Positions 23,062 through 33,807 of a DNA stretch of 64,000 bases are shown here, piece by piece. A program made the translations under genes and the position numbers. The notes beneath the pieces were generated by a model that searched no databases, was not told the DNA's origin, and saw only the letters and a list, made by a program, of their open reading frames with translations. Source of the DNA: Yponomeuta sedellus. Lineage: Eukaryota > Arthropoda > Insecta > Lepidoptera > Yponomeutidae. Every line of letters starts with the position of its first letter. The first letter of the stretch is position 1. Where the stretch lies: positions 17,639,889 to 17,703,888 of the forward strand of contig OW203732.1 of the NCBI GenBank assembly GCA_934045075.1, in the 5' to 3' direction.

Positions 23062-23275
23062 GACCTACCAAATTTACACAAAAAAAACACAATCGGTGAA
23101 GCTGGTTTGGAGGAGTTCGATCACAAACACGAGATTTTTATATTATACTAGCTGACCACGCAAACGTCATCGTATGTTTCATTTCAGATCTTTGTCTATC
23201 TGTACGTCAAGTTTCATGTAAATCCTCCATTATTCCGTGATTAAGTAAGAAACGTGTAAACATCTTCACAAACTT

Positions 23276-23513
23276 AATTAAAACTGTTTTTATACGGATT
23301 TAAGCTCGTTTATTACATTTTTACAATTTTCCAACGTTTCGGCACTTTTTCAGGTGCCGTGGTCCCGGATGACCTCCGGATGTCATCCGGGACCACGGCA
23401 CCTGAAAAAGTGCCGAAACGTTGGAAAATTGTAAAAATGTAATAAACGAGCTTAAATCCGTATAAAAACAGTTTTAATTATGTCTACAGCTCGTGTTAAC
23501 TTTAGAAAATACT
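23276..23513. mobile_element. Perfect 99-bp palindrome plus tail, 14-bp target duplication
   Basis: 23275-23373 and 23382-23480 are perfect inverted repeats (99 bp each, 8-nt spacer ctccggat). Each arm contains gtttcggcactttttcagg and ggtcccggatgac. The right copy continues into a 33-bp tail (tgtctacagctcgtgttaac...). ATCTTCACAAACTT flanks the unit at 23262-23275 and 23514-23527. A relative without the inverted copy lies at 62196-62510. Confidence 0.92.
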
Positions 23514-23527
23514 ATCTTCACAAACTT

Positions 23528-24085
23528 TCAGCCTCTAAATAGGTTTTTAAAACTTTCACATTTATAACAGGATTAGATAGAATTTTTTAGGTGCACCATA
23601 AGCGCTAACAATTTTTGACTCAAATATGTAGTGCTATTTGCGTTCGTATTATTTCTTCCAGACAATACCTATGTAAAAGTTTCCTAAAATTTATATTAAT
23701 TTTGTTTTGAACATTCGTTGGTTACCTGATATCCCACCCACTACCATACTTGAAAGAAATTTTGTGCTTCAGAGTGATTCTATTCGATGACTCAAGTGAC
23801 ATGCTTTAAACTCCTCGACAGATGACTCAGAAATTGATCTTTGGCTAGAACTAAATATATCTGACGAGATTATTCACCTTACAAGTCCTTATCATCACAG
23901 ACATGACTCACAGAGTAAATTGCAGATAGCATTGAGAACCAAAGTTTGAGTGAACTCGTGTAAAGGTGAAATTCCTTACTTCGTGACTATCTGAGTAGAA
24001 TGCAATCGTGTGTGGTTCGATGTGGTGTTGAATGTATTCTGCTTTTGTCGTGAGCATCGAATAAAAGCCGATGTAAGATCAAACT
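23528..24085. other. No gene recognised
   Basis: Contains a short cctctaaataggtttttaaa piece (about 23533) resembling the 3' part of the tRNA-SINE family. Otherwise unassigned. Confidence 0.4.
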
Positions 24086-24325
24086 ACTTGCATGCCTGCT
24101 AAGCGGCCGTATTTCATGACATTACCCTAAAGAAAGCAGAAATTACTACTTACATCCGTTCCAGGCGGCCGTGATTCATGACATTACCCTAAACCAACAA
24201 AAAAATACTACCTGCATGCGTTGTAGGCAACCTTATTTCATGACATTGCCTTAAATAAGGGAAGTATTACTCCTTACATGCGTGCTGGGCGGCCGGATTT
24301 CATGACGTTACCCTAAATAAAGCGC
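24086..24325. repeat. 62-bp minisatellite, about four copies
   Basis: catgac recurs at 24115, 24177, 24239 and 24301, exactly 62 bp apart. Each is within gcggccg.atttcatgacattaccctaaa and similar context. The copies have diverged by substitutions, with the period kept. Confidence 0.9.
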
Positions 24326-25150
24326 ACAAATTACGCGCAAGTATCGTTGTCAAATATTCGGCTTGAATTACTCCATTCCATCAATGTATCGTGTAACTAT
24401 AAACATCACATTAAGTGGCTTGGAAGACTTAGCTACTTCTGTTCAACATCACGGAGAAATAAATACTTATCGAGAAACAATACAGCATACTCACTGTAAC
24501 CTGAAACACTATTTGTCTTTCTCTACACACAAGACCTAAAATCCAAACCGCGCACAATCGGACTTCTAACTCAAGCTCAAGTCTTCACAAAGACCTTTCA
24601 GTGGTCGGATTAGGTAGAGTCAAAATAACTATGGTCGTGTAGAAGACAACATGATAATGGCTATCCAAACCATACCGGTAATCTGCTTTATTGTTTAATT
24701 GGTATGAGTTAAGTTAGTCATTGCGTTTTGGCCAAACATACAATTCTCAAGTAAGTACGGGGTTTATGTGTTCACTACTTATTTTATGATTCTTTGCGAA
24801 CTGTTGGTACTCAACCTTTGTGATTTAACGAAATTACTGTCGTTGTATTGTTAGTTTTTTTTGTGTTGAATTAATTCTACGAAATAGTATTATTTTGGAA
24901 TAAAAGATAAGATATGAATTAATATTTTTTACACCAGTGACATGATATAAAAAACATGTAAAGACACAGAGTACAATAGAGACGGGCCGAAAACTTTCTC
25001 ATATGACGGGCCTTTAGACGTGTAATTGAAATGATTGATATCAACCCTTTAATCTGTCTCCTTTAACCCTTTTGTCTGTATTATTTTAATATCGTGTTAC
25101 ATTGTTATGTGTATTGTATCTTTGTGGCTGCAAATAAATGTCTCTCTCTC
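24326..25150. other. No gene; LINE-type 3' end near 25130
   Basis: Mostly unassigned. gtatctttgtggctgcaaat then aaatgtctctctctct resembles a non-LTR retrotransposon 3' end directly before the next SINE. Confidence 0.4.
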
Positions 25151-25365
25151 TAATGTCCCTGCTGGGGCACGGGTGTCTTCCTGCATTGCAGGAAGGTTAG
25201 GCCATACTCCACATTGTGGATGATTGTAAGACAGTGGCGGGCCTTACTAAAAGTTATCAAGCCTCAATAAGGCCTCAGACATGGCTTAACGACTGCCAAT
25301 GCATGACAGCCAGCACCAATTGCTTAACGTGCCTTGCGAAGCACGATTCCAAATGATTATTTACG
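25151..25365 (-). repeat. 5S-SINE family, internally deleted
   Basis: Antisense copy: ccctgctggggcacgggt, cttcctgcattgcaggaag, ggcctcagacatggcttaac, catgacagcc, gcttaacgtgccttgcgaag. Part of the 3' half is deleted and the 5S head is absent. Confidence 0.85.
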
Positions 25366-26589
25366 ATTTCGATTATAGTCGTATTAATTGAACAAAGCAT
25401 TGTTATCACATTGTTCTGATTTTGCTCTAAAATATTTAAACAATTGACAACATTTCATTTTTTTAGCATACGTATTTTATTGTCTTAAAAGAAACTAGAT
25501 ACAAAATAAAACGACCCATATTTTTTTATTTTCTGAAACACGCACGTTTTCTTATATTTTATCAATTTTAAAGTTTAAAATATTTTTACCGGAAGTGACG
25601 AATCAACGAGGCTCACAATATGTTTTCTTTTGCCTAATATCCAAAAAAAACTTAGTTACCAACAAATGGCATTTTAGTATTGCCAGGGCCATGTTAAAAA
25701 ACAGTTTCTGTCTTTTTTTAACATCTGCAAATATGTTTTTCTTTTATACAATTAAATCAGCTTAGTTCAATTCATCGTCCCTTATGTATGTAGTTGTTCC
25801 TTTTTTTAAATGCATTTTTTGTTAGCAAAGCCTTTATCTGCGTTCGGAGTGTTTTTGCTGCCAGTTTGTTACTTTTGTAGCTACTTTTTCAAGGTTATTT
25901 ATAATGGTAAGTATAAAGTATGGTAACCCTGATACTTATGTTGTGTGGCTTGCTTTGCGTAACGTAAACAAACTTTGTGTAGTGTTAAATTTATTTCTCT
26001 CTACTCAATTTTGTTCAATCTGTTCACGAAGCAATATTGCAGTTTCATTGGTCTCCAAGCTGTCACATCATCGCCCATCATTTCGTATCGAAAAATTACT
26101 CAATACACACAAAGTAATTTTTAGGTTAGATCTTGAAATTGACTTTTTTTTATCGTGGCACAGGCATGTTCACTGAGAGCCATAGTGTGACGTCATCAGC
26201 GTATTTTTGTGTTTTTACCATTTTCTCGGAAATGCAACCACAGAAAAAACTGAAATAAATGTTTGCGTGCTTTACAAAGCCAAAACCAAGCCTCGAAATG
26301 GTTTTCGAATTAGAGCTCCATACAATTTAGAAATGTTGTCAATTCACACTTTTTCAACTTAAAGTTGGGGAACGCTGCCTTACCTATTCCTATCATTACT
26401 TATCTGACTGTGGTGAACTTCGCACAACAATACCGCACGACAGACTTTCTGTTTGTCCATCGCCCTACGTGCGTGAACTTGTAAACCGCAGGGTACTTTC
26501 TATGCGCGTCGAAACATACTTCATTACGCATTTAGACCGCACATAAAAGCCTTTCGGTATGCTCTCATAACAACATGTAGCACGATTAG
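25366..26589. other. No gene recognised
   Basis: AT-rich. The 90-codon frame at 25904 starts at an ATG that is directly part of a consensus splice donor (ATGgtaagt), so it is unlikely to be read through. No domain seen. Confidence 0.4.
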
Positions 26590-26920
26590 CTTAAGGCGCT
26601 ACGCAGTGCTAAACGGCGCCACTGACGGGAAAAAGTAATACCTTATAGAGGATCTTTAGAAAAAGTGAACATTATAAATCCTAATAATGTAGTAGCTCTT
26701 TTAAGAACCTACTGTCAAGAATCTAGGACTGTAAAGCAGTTTTGTCAAAACGGAAATCGATTAAATCCTAGGTCGTGGATTCTAAGTTCTAGACTTCTAA
26801 AAATAGTTGTCACAATTGTTAAGATTTAAGATGTTCACTTTTTGAAAAAAACTTATTATCAAACAAGTAATTATTTCTATTTTCTTGGTGGTGTTAGTCA
26901 GCACTGCGTAGCGCCCTAAG
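26590..26920. mobile_element. MITE with 21-bp inverted ends
   Basis: CTTAAGGCGCTACGCAGTGCT at 26590-26610 pairs with 26900-26920 (one mismatch). If the ends are GGCGCTACG..., the flanks are TTAA and CTAA, hinting at a TTAA target (piggyBac or Kolobok type), but one base does not match. No coding capacity. Confidence 0.75.
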
Positions 26921-27156
26921 AAAGAGGTTGATAGCTATTTGCCTCTTGCTCACACAATACAATCGGCAATATTAACAGGCAAATGATTACCCAGTCCCTT
27001 TCTTTAATAACTAATTTTGATTATTAGCACTCCACATGCTCTGTCAAAAATAAAAAATACTAGTGAAAGAATTACTTCGATACGTTAATTAGTTTCCGAT
27101 TTAGAAGTAAAACAAGTTGTAACCGTACGACGACGGCCGCCGCGCCGGTTACGCTG

Positions 27157-27164
27157 TGACGTCA
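27157..27164. promoter_or_regulatory. CRE-like palindrome in a GC-rich start region
   Basis: TGACGTCA lies in a GC-rich block (about 27125-27235) 87 bp before the THAP reading frame. This would suit an ATF/CREB-type factor in a promoter. Function is inferred only from position and motif. Confidence 0.35.
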
Positions 27165-27250
27165 TCGCACAACACGCTCAGTCTGGCTCACTCAGTCCGC
27201 TCGTAGTCGCGCGCTCGTGCCGTCGAAATTATACCTAAATACTTTTAAAA

Positions 27251-27337
27251 ATGTCCAATCCCAATACTAGGAAATCATGTGTTGTGCCTAAATGTAAAAA
27301 TATAACTACTAATTCGCCGGAAAAGTTATTTTTATAG
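27251..27337 (+). pseudogene. THAP zinc-finger N-terminal fragment
   Basis: Starts at ATG and reads 28 residues to TAG. It contains RKSCVVPKCKN then SPEKLFL, the first half of a THAP C2CH zinc finger (first Cys-x4-Cys pair, then the xxLFxF-like strand). THAP domains bind DNA and occur in many insect host proteins and in P-element and Kolobok-type transposases. The rest of the domain (Trp, second Cys-His pair, AVPTIF) is missing, and the sequence after the stop is AT-rich without a clear donor. A GC-rich promoter-like block precedes it. It is therefore a broken first exon of a transposon or a decayed host paralogue; I cannot tell which. Confidence 0.6.
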
Positions 27338-27422
27338 ATATTTATAGAGTTTTAACAAAACTATATTACATTAGGATAATGATATTTTATTATTTTGTCA
27401 AAAATATTTTCCTTCCAAAACT

Positions 27423-28130
27423 TTAAATACATTTTTCAAAAAGATCATCACAATATTTTTTATTATAAACTACTTCATGCACATCAACATTCCTTGGGGT
27501 TTCAAAGACAACGTGTGCAATACAAAATAGGTCTTTACTTTTTCCGGTGATTTCCATTTGTATTTGTATCTGAGCATAATATTTTTTACATTATTAATTT
27601 TAATGCACTAACCCGTGCTAAGGACAATTTAAAAACCTATTTAGAGGCTAAAAAATCCACCCATGCCGGGATTCGAACCCGCGACCTCTGGCTATCCGTG
27701 CCAGCGCTCTTTCCAACTGAGCTAATGGGCTACTCAGCGGCATCAGTGAAATTTCGAACCTCTTACAATATTCTCTGTATTACGTACAGGCAGACATGTG
27801 GCTGAAGTAATTGCCATCACTTGCAGCCCCGAGTACCTACTTTGCAGTTATAATATTTTTTGCCTAGTTTACCTTTACCATAATACTTAATAAAAGTGTT
27901 TGCCACTTTACTTCTATAACGCAGTCCTCAGTAAGCCCTTTAGGCGAGGCACCTATCAGGCCACTCATTCTTTACAAAAGACCAGATTCCACTATCTTTA
28001 TAAAGTGTATCTTCGCGTAACATTCTTCATTGGCAGTATTGTATGAGACAGGGTGGCAATACATAGGTTTGCAAACAGACTTAACAATTTTTCTTTACTT
28101 TATGATCTATTAATTCAACCCCAATTGTAA
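27423..28130 (-). pseudogene. YqaJ-recombinase-like fragment, broken
   Basis: Skipping the SINE at 27588-27849, one minus-strand frame reads VCKPMYCHPVSYNTANEECY, then SGLL, a stop, LIGASPKGLTEDCVIEVK, a stop, KKYYAQIQIQMEITGKS and ends TAA at 27423-27425. The GASPDG...VEVK motif and the following YYxQxQxQ...TG block are the core of the YqaJ viral-recombinase-type nuclease fold. Insects carry many multicopy YqaJ proteins, often with a SWIM finger. Here the usual Asp of the GASPDG motif is Lys. Two in-frame stops, the SINE and the Harbinger insertion at 28131 show it is dead. Confidence 0.65.
27588..27849 (-). mobile_element. tRNA-derived SINE, canonical orientation
   Basis: This is the only copy here with a simple head-to-tail layout. 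On the minus strand: ctgcaaagtaggtactcggg, catgtctgcctgtacgtaata, the tRNA-like region (cccattagctcagttggaa; cgcgggttcgaatcccggc), ctctaaataggtttttaaat and the tail ccttagcacgggttagtgca. ATAATATTTTTT flanks it at 27576-27587 and 27850-27861. The anticodon loop ACGGATA would give GGA, but position 33 is not U. Confidence 0.88.
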
Positions 28131-29020
28131 GGGTCACCGCACACGGGCCACCGGCCACAACCACAAAACGCCGCCACTGGCATATTTCCTGTAATTTTCA
28201 TACATTTTATATGGACTCGCCGCACACGGTTGGCGCCGGTGGCGGCCACACGCTACAAATCGTCGCAGCTTGCTTCTTGTGGCTCGCACCGGCCACTAAA
28301 CGTCGACACAAAAAGCCGCCACACGCCACTCGCGCGATTCCGCGCCCCCCTCTCCTTTGCCTCAGTTAACCTGTGCTGTAAAGTCGACGGTAACGCACGG
28401 TACGGTAGTATGTGGTATAGGTAGATAAATATGGATATATAATAATTTATATCAGGGATACAATCCTGACCTGAGATTTGGGATTCAAAAAGTGATAGTT
28501 ATAGTAATAGAGGAGAAAAAGTGAAGGCCTGGGAAGAAATCTGCGAATTGTTAATTGAAATTGTTGTGAAACTTACCTTAATGTAATAGCTAGTCTTTCC
28601 GCATGTGCGATGCTTTTCCGCATGTTGGTGTCGTGGTACTTTAATCCAGCATATAATAAAGCATGTAGTTCCCAAAACGTACCTATACTTAAACGAAAAT
28701 GTTTGAAAAACTAGAAGATTATCGAAATGTTCGTTGCATTTGTGTACATTCGTTAAAACTGGATGTAGGTATCCAATAACTACAGTTTCGTCTTCTACGA
28801 CGACGTCTTTTTACCAAAAGTAGCGCAATTAAACCTTCTTCGTCAGAGTCCACTATGATACTGCACGCCACGCAAGGGTTAAAAAAAGTAGCAGCCACCG
28901 ACCGCAAGTGTCGACCACCGGCCACAAGTGGCTGTCGCGCGCTTCAGCTACCTTTGTAGCCGCTTCTAGCTTCTCGTGGCGGCGTTTGTGGCTGTCGCGT
29001 GTGGCCCGTGTGCGGCGACA
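28131..29020 (-). mobile_element. PIF/Harbinger derivative, copy 1
   Basis: An 890-bp element with ends GGGTCACCGCACACGGGCC and (inverted) GTGTCGCCGCACACGGGCC. It is flanked by TAA on the left and TTA on the right, consistent with the 3-bp TWA target of PIF/Harbinger apart from one base. It matches 53177-54074 in the opposite orientation. The minus strand keeps the start of a transposase (DSDEEGLIALLLVKRRRRRRR) but is frameshifted soon after, so it is non-autonomous. Confidence 0.85.
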
Positions 29021-30287
29021 CTTAAACTTAATCACTGTTCTATGTACAGGCAATATCAATCATTGTACTCAGATTCTACTGCGTTACGCTACGTACAACT
29101 TTGCAACTAAAATGTGAAGGTTGATGTGCTGTCTTGATGTCTATGGTACTTTAAGCAATGCAATCAAAAGTGGAAAATAGCCGCGTAATAAGGCGGTACG
29201 TGAGTCGGGATTCAAACCCGCAGCCATAGATGTTATCGAACCCGTGACACTGTTGCAATTTGTGTGGTGTAGTGAACTCATTGGGTGAAAGAGAAGAAGT
29301 CTAAGCCATATAATATAAGCTCTGTTTATGGGCTGATTACATAGGTAGATAGTAAACTCTTTGTTATACACGGTGAAACAAAATTATTACATATTTCTAG
29401 AGGAGCCCGCAAACGTTGTTTTGGCATATTAATAAAAAAAAAATATTCTCTGTCTAACCAAATATACAGAAAAATCCGTGAAGCCGTTTCGGAGGAGTTT
29501 AAAAAGTATAAAGTTAGAAATCATAACACTTTCATCTTAATATTAAACTTACTAAGCTTTTAAAATGAAATTAAAAAAAATGGTTGGTTCCTACTCTTAT
29601 TAAATGTGAATGTTTGGATGCTTAATTAAGCATAAACAATCTTCTTTTATCCTGATTTCAGACTATATCGCTTCTAAAAACACGTATTGTCTTTGATTGA
29701 TTACATCTAAAGAAAGCTAAGCAGTAGCAGACATTATTTAAAACAATTTCTCCCCCGCTAAGTTATGATTTTGCGACTGGACACTGCGTCAGACCAATTT
29801 ATCACAGGCGATCCCTTTCGTAACAAGTTTCCTGCTCTATCCTCTTGCAAATAGAGGCGGGTTTTCGGCGTCGAGGTGCGTCGAATTAATTGCCAGTTAC
29901 AGAAAACGTAAAAGACCATTTTAAAATGGTTTCACCAACACGTGCGTTCAAGGCTGATTAATGGATTCTCTTGCCCGGTTGTTTTTACTCGTAAAGCAAT
30001 GCTTACTGCATCCTTTGAAGAGTTCTGTAATTGAGGGTGCAATGAAGTATTAATTATAATTGACATTAAACCAATGTGCGGTGAAGGCTTGTGATCGAGA
30101 GCCGAAACGTCGGAAAGCTCCGGCAAAAAACACAGGCTAGCCGTACCTCGTTTGGGTAACCAACTTTTAGTGTTCCGAATTCCACAAGGAACCCTTATAA
30201 TTTCGCCATGTCTGACCGTGGCCTATCTCAGAAACGATTAGTGCTAGACATAACGGTAGTATAAAACCTTCATTCAATCAATCGTTA
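29021..30287. other. Repeat debris, no gene
   Basis: A degenerate tRNA-like B box lies near 29210 (minus strand gggtttgaatcccg). The known lepidopteran repeat gaggagcccgcaaacgttgt with cgtgaagccgtttcggaggag lies at 29400-29500. A ttccgaattccacaaggaacc block lies near 30175. No coding sequence is supported. Confidence 0.45.
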
Positions 30288-30300
30288 ATTATATATATAT

Positions 30301-31445
30301 AAAGCTGCAATCCGGTATACTCACTGATCTATTCATCCATACGTTTTCTCCGAAACGGTAAGATTTGGACGAAAATGATGTATGAGAAAGTTGTAGGAAA
30401 TGTATGAATTACAGCCATCCTATGAAGCCGATTTTTGAATTTCGAACGCGTTCCACTACGCGAGGGTGCTAACTCTGTCGTTTACCGACCGATTTGGATG
30501 AAATTTTCACCCGGCCTTTTCTTCGACACGCCATTTTCGGTTCCGCCGACGGTCGTTCCAAATTCAAAATACCACCGGAGCTATAGCCCTCCGAAAATCG
30601 GCCTTTTTTCGACCTCTACGCAAAAAAGTCGGCAGCCAACTGGGCGCATGCCAGGGACCAGCCGTAAACGGCATCGTGTCGTCAAAGGACCCAGGTATAT
30701 GAGAAAAATCCGACATTCTGACATTTCAAGATGGCGGCTGAGATATTGGCTTTCAAAGGTGTCAAATTTACTATGGAGAATTTCTACAAAAAATTTGTAC
30801 TGAAAATCATCTTTTTCGTAGAAAATCTTAATTTTTTTGTACCATCGATAGAGGCTAAGCGCCAAAATGAGTACTTGGCTGAGAATGGCGTCACCACGCC
30901 GAGGTGCTGTGGCATTCCAGTTGGCCATCGACCCATTAAAGTTTGAAAATCACCCACTTTAATAGAAAAATTTCACCCGAAATAGTTATTTTCATACAAA
31001 AATGCATTTCTTTAGTACCACCGTTGGAGGCCAAAGGCCAAAACTACTACTCGGCTGGGAGCGGCTACTTAGTGCCGAGGTGCTGTGGCATTCCAGTTGG
31101 CCATCGACCCATTAAAGTTTGAAAATCAACCACTTTAATAGAAAAATTTCACCCGAAATAGTTATTTTCATACAAAAATGCATTTCTTTAGTACCACCGA
31201 CGGAGGCCAAAGGTCAAAAAAATTGCTCATCTGTGAATGGCATCGTGTCACGTAGATATTCAGGTCCCTGAGAAAAATCAAACATTTTGAAGTTTCTAAT
31301 TGCCGGCCGAGTTATTGACGATTGATCAAGGCCAACTTTGTATGAACATTTTGTACTGAAAATCGATTTCCTATAGAAGCCCTCCGCAAGTACTGCCTGC
31401 CGCAAATACCTACCGGGTGAACGACCCGAGTCATTATATATATAT
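30301..31445. repeat. Array unit 1
   Basis: 1145 bp, almost identical to unit 2 throughout, including a 370-nt open frame. The unit contains two near-copies of a 140-bp block (ttccagttggccatcgacc at 30914 and 31090). It ends ccgggtgaacgacccgagtcat. Confidence 0.85.
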
Positions 31446-32590
31446 AAAGCTGCAATCCGGTATACTCACTGATCTATTCATCCATACGTTTTCTCCGAAA
31501 CGGTAAGATTTGGACGAAAATGATGTATGAGAAAGTTGTAGGAAATGTATGAATTACAGCCATCCTATGAAGCCGATTTTTGAATTTCGAACGCGTTCCA
31601 CTACGCGAGGGTGCTAACTCTGTCGTTTACCGACCGATTTGGATGAAATTTTCACCCGGCCTTTTCTTCGACACGCCATTTTCGGTTCCGCCGACGGTCG
31701 TTCCAAATTCAAAATACCACCGGAGCTATAGCCCTCCGAAAATCGGCCTTTTTTCGACCTCTACGCAAAAAAGTCGGCAGCCAACTGGGCGCATGCCAGG
31801 GACCAGCCGTAAACGGCATCGTGTCGTCAAAGGACCCAGGTATATGAGAAAAATCCGACATTCTGACATTTCAAGATGGCGGCTGAGATATTGGCTTTCA
31901 AAGGTGTCAAATTTACTATGGAGAATTTCTACAAAAAATTTGTACTGAAAATCATCTTTTTCGTAGAAAATCTTAATTTTTTTGTACCATCGATAGAGGC
32001 TAAGCGCCAAAATGAGTACTTGGCTGAGAATGGCGTCACCACGCCGAGGTGCTGTGGCATTCCAGTTGGCCATCGACCCATTAAAGTTTGAAAATCACCC
32101 ACTTTAATAGAAAAATTTCACCCGAAATAGTTATTTTCATACAAAAATGCATTTCTTTAGTACCACCGTTGGAGGCCAAAGGCCAAAACTACTACTCGGC
32201 TGGGAGCGGCTACTTAGTGCCGAGGTGCTGTGGCATTCCAGTTGGCCATCGACTCATTAAAGTTTGAAAATCACGCACTATAATAGAAAAATTTCACCCG
32301 AAATAGTTATTTTCATACAAAAATGCATTTCTTTAGTACCACCGACGGAGGCCAAAGGTCAAAAAAATTGCTCATCTGTGAATGGCATCGTGTCACGTAG
32401 ATATTCAGGTCCCTGAGAAAAATCAAACATTTTGAAGTTTCTAATTGCCGGCCGAGTTATTGACGATTGATCAAGGCCAACTTTGTATGAACATTTTGTA
32501 CTGAAAATCGATTTCCTATAGAAGCCCTCCGCAAGTACTGCCTGCCGCAAATACCTACCGGGTGAACGACCCGAGTCATTATATATATAT
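31446..32590. repeat. Array unit 2
   Basis: 1145 bp. It differs from unit 1 by only a few bases (for example catcgactcatt for catcgacccatt), pointing to recent duplication, gene conversion or an assembly duplication. Confidence 0.85.
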
Positions 32591-33807
32591 AAAGCTACAA
32601 TCCGGTATACTCACTGATCTATTCATCCATACGTTTTCTCGGAAACGGTAAGATTTGGACGAAAATGATGTATGAGAAAGTTGTAGAAAATGTATGAATT
32701 ACAGCCATCCTATGAAGCCGATTTTTGAATTTCGAACGCGTTCCACTACTCGAAGGTGCTAACTCTGTAGTTTACCGGCCGATTTGGATGAAATTTTGAT
32801 AGAATGGTGATATAGTGATCCGATTGAAAAAAAAAAATTTGGTTGTTCGAAATTCAAAATGGCGGCGCAGATATAGCCGACCGAAAAATCGACCTTTGCG
32901 CCAAAAAGTCGGCAGCCAACTGGGCATATGCTGGAGATATGCCGTAAACGGCATCGCGTTGCCAAAGGACCCAGGTATATGAGAAAAATCCGACATCTTG
33001 GAATTTTAAGATGGCGGCCGAGATATTGATGATTGAAAATGACAAATTTTTGTATGGAGATTTAGTACTAAAATTGACTTTTCAACAGAGAAATGGGACA
33101 AACTTGCGAGGCCGGAGGCCGAGCTCCGCGAAGCGGGCACAAAAAGTTCTGCCGCGGCGAGGCCGAAGGCCGAGCTCCGTTTAGGCCGAGGCCGAAGGCC
33201 GAGACGATTCAAGTTATAGCGCACAAGTACCAGCGCAAAAGCAAAAAGGGACAAACTTGCGAGGCCGGAGGCCGAGCTCCGCGGAGCGGGCACGAGGAAC
33301 TCCGCCGCGGCGAGGCCGAAGGCCGAGCTCCGTTTAGGCCGAGGCCGAAGGCCGAGACCATTCAGGTTACGGCGCACAAGTACCAGCGCAAAAGCAAAAT
33401 GGGACAAACTTGCGAGGCCGGAGGCCGAGCTCCGCGAAGCGGGCACGAGGAACCCCGCCGCGGCGAGGCCGAAGGCCGAGCTCCGTCCAGGCCGAGGCCG
33501 AAGGCCTAGACCGTTCAATTTACGGTGCATAAGTACCAGCGCAAGAGCAAAGAGGGACAAACTTGCGAGGCCGGAGGCCGAGCTCCGCGGAGCGGGCACG
33601 AGGAACCCCGCCGCGGCGAGGCCGAAGGCCGAGCTCCGTCCAGGCCGAGGCCGAAGGCCGAGACGACACATGTTCCCATGCAACAATTCACTACGATAAG
33701 TCTCTAGCGAGGCCCTAGGCCGAGCGCCGCGGAGAGCGCAGCTCGGAGCGGCTGGGGGTTGGCGCGCGTAAGCGCGCAGGGGGCTCGCCCCCTAGTTATA
33801 TATATAT
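32591..33807. repeat. Array unit 3, with 153-bp minisatellite
   Basis: 1217 bp. After the shared first part and a private middle (ggttgttcgaaattcaaaat), the 3' half is a GC-rich minisatellite and the double hairpin end. Confidence 0.85.
33095..33670. repeat. 153-bp GC-rich minisatellite in unit 3
   Basis: gggacaaacttgcgaggc starts at 33095, 33248, 33401 and 33554, exactly 153 bp apart. Inside each are shorter repeats of gaggccgaaggccgag. 153 is 51 codons, so frames stay open across copies on both strands. The long open frames here (up to 226 codons, minus strand) are explained by this. Confidence 0.93.

Noticed and set aside
24086..24325. CRISPR-like repeat-spacer array
   Set aside because: Contiguous diverged 62-bp units with no conserved repeat/variable spacer split, in animal DNA.
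25904..26176. 90-codon open frame
   Set aside because: Begins inside a consensus splice donor and shows no known motif.
30435..31948. Duplicated 122-codon proteins 1145 bp apart
   Set aside because: Identity follows from the duplicated array units; no evidence of coding constraint.
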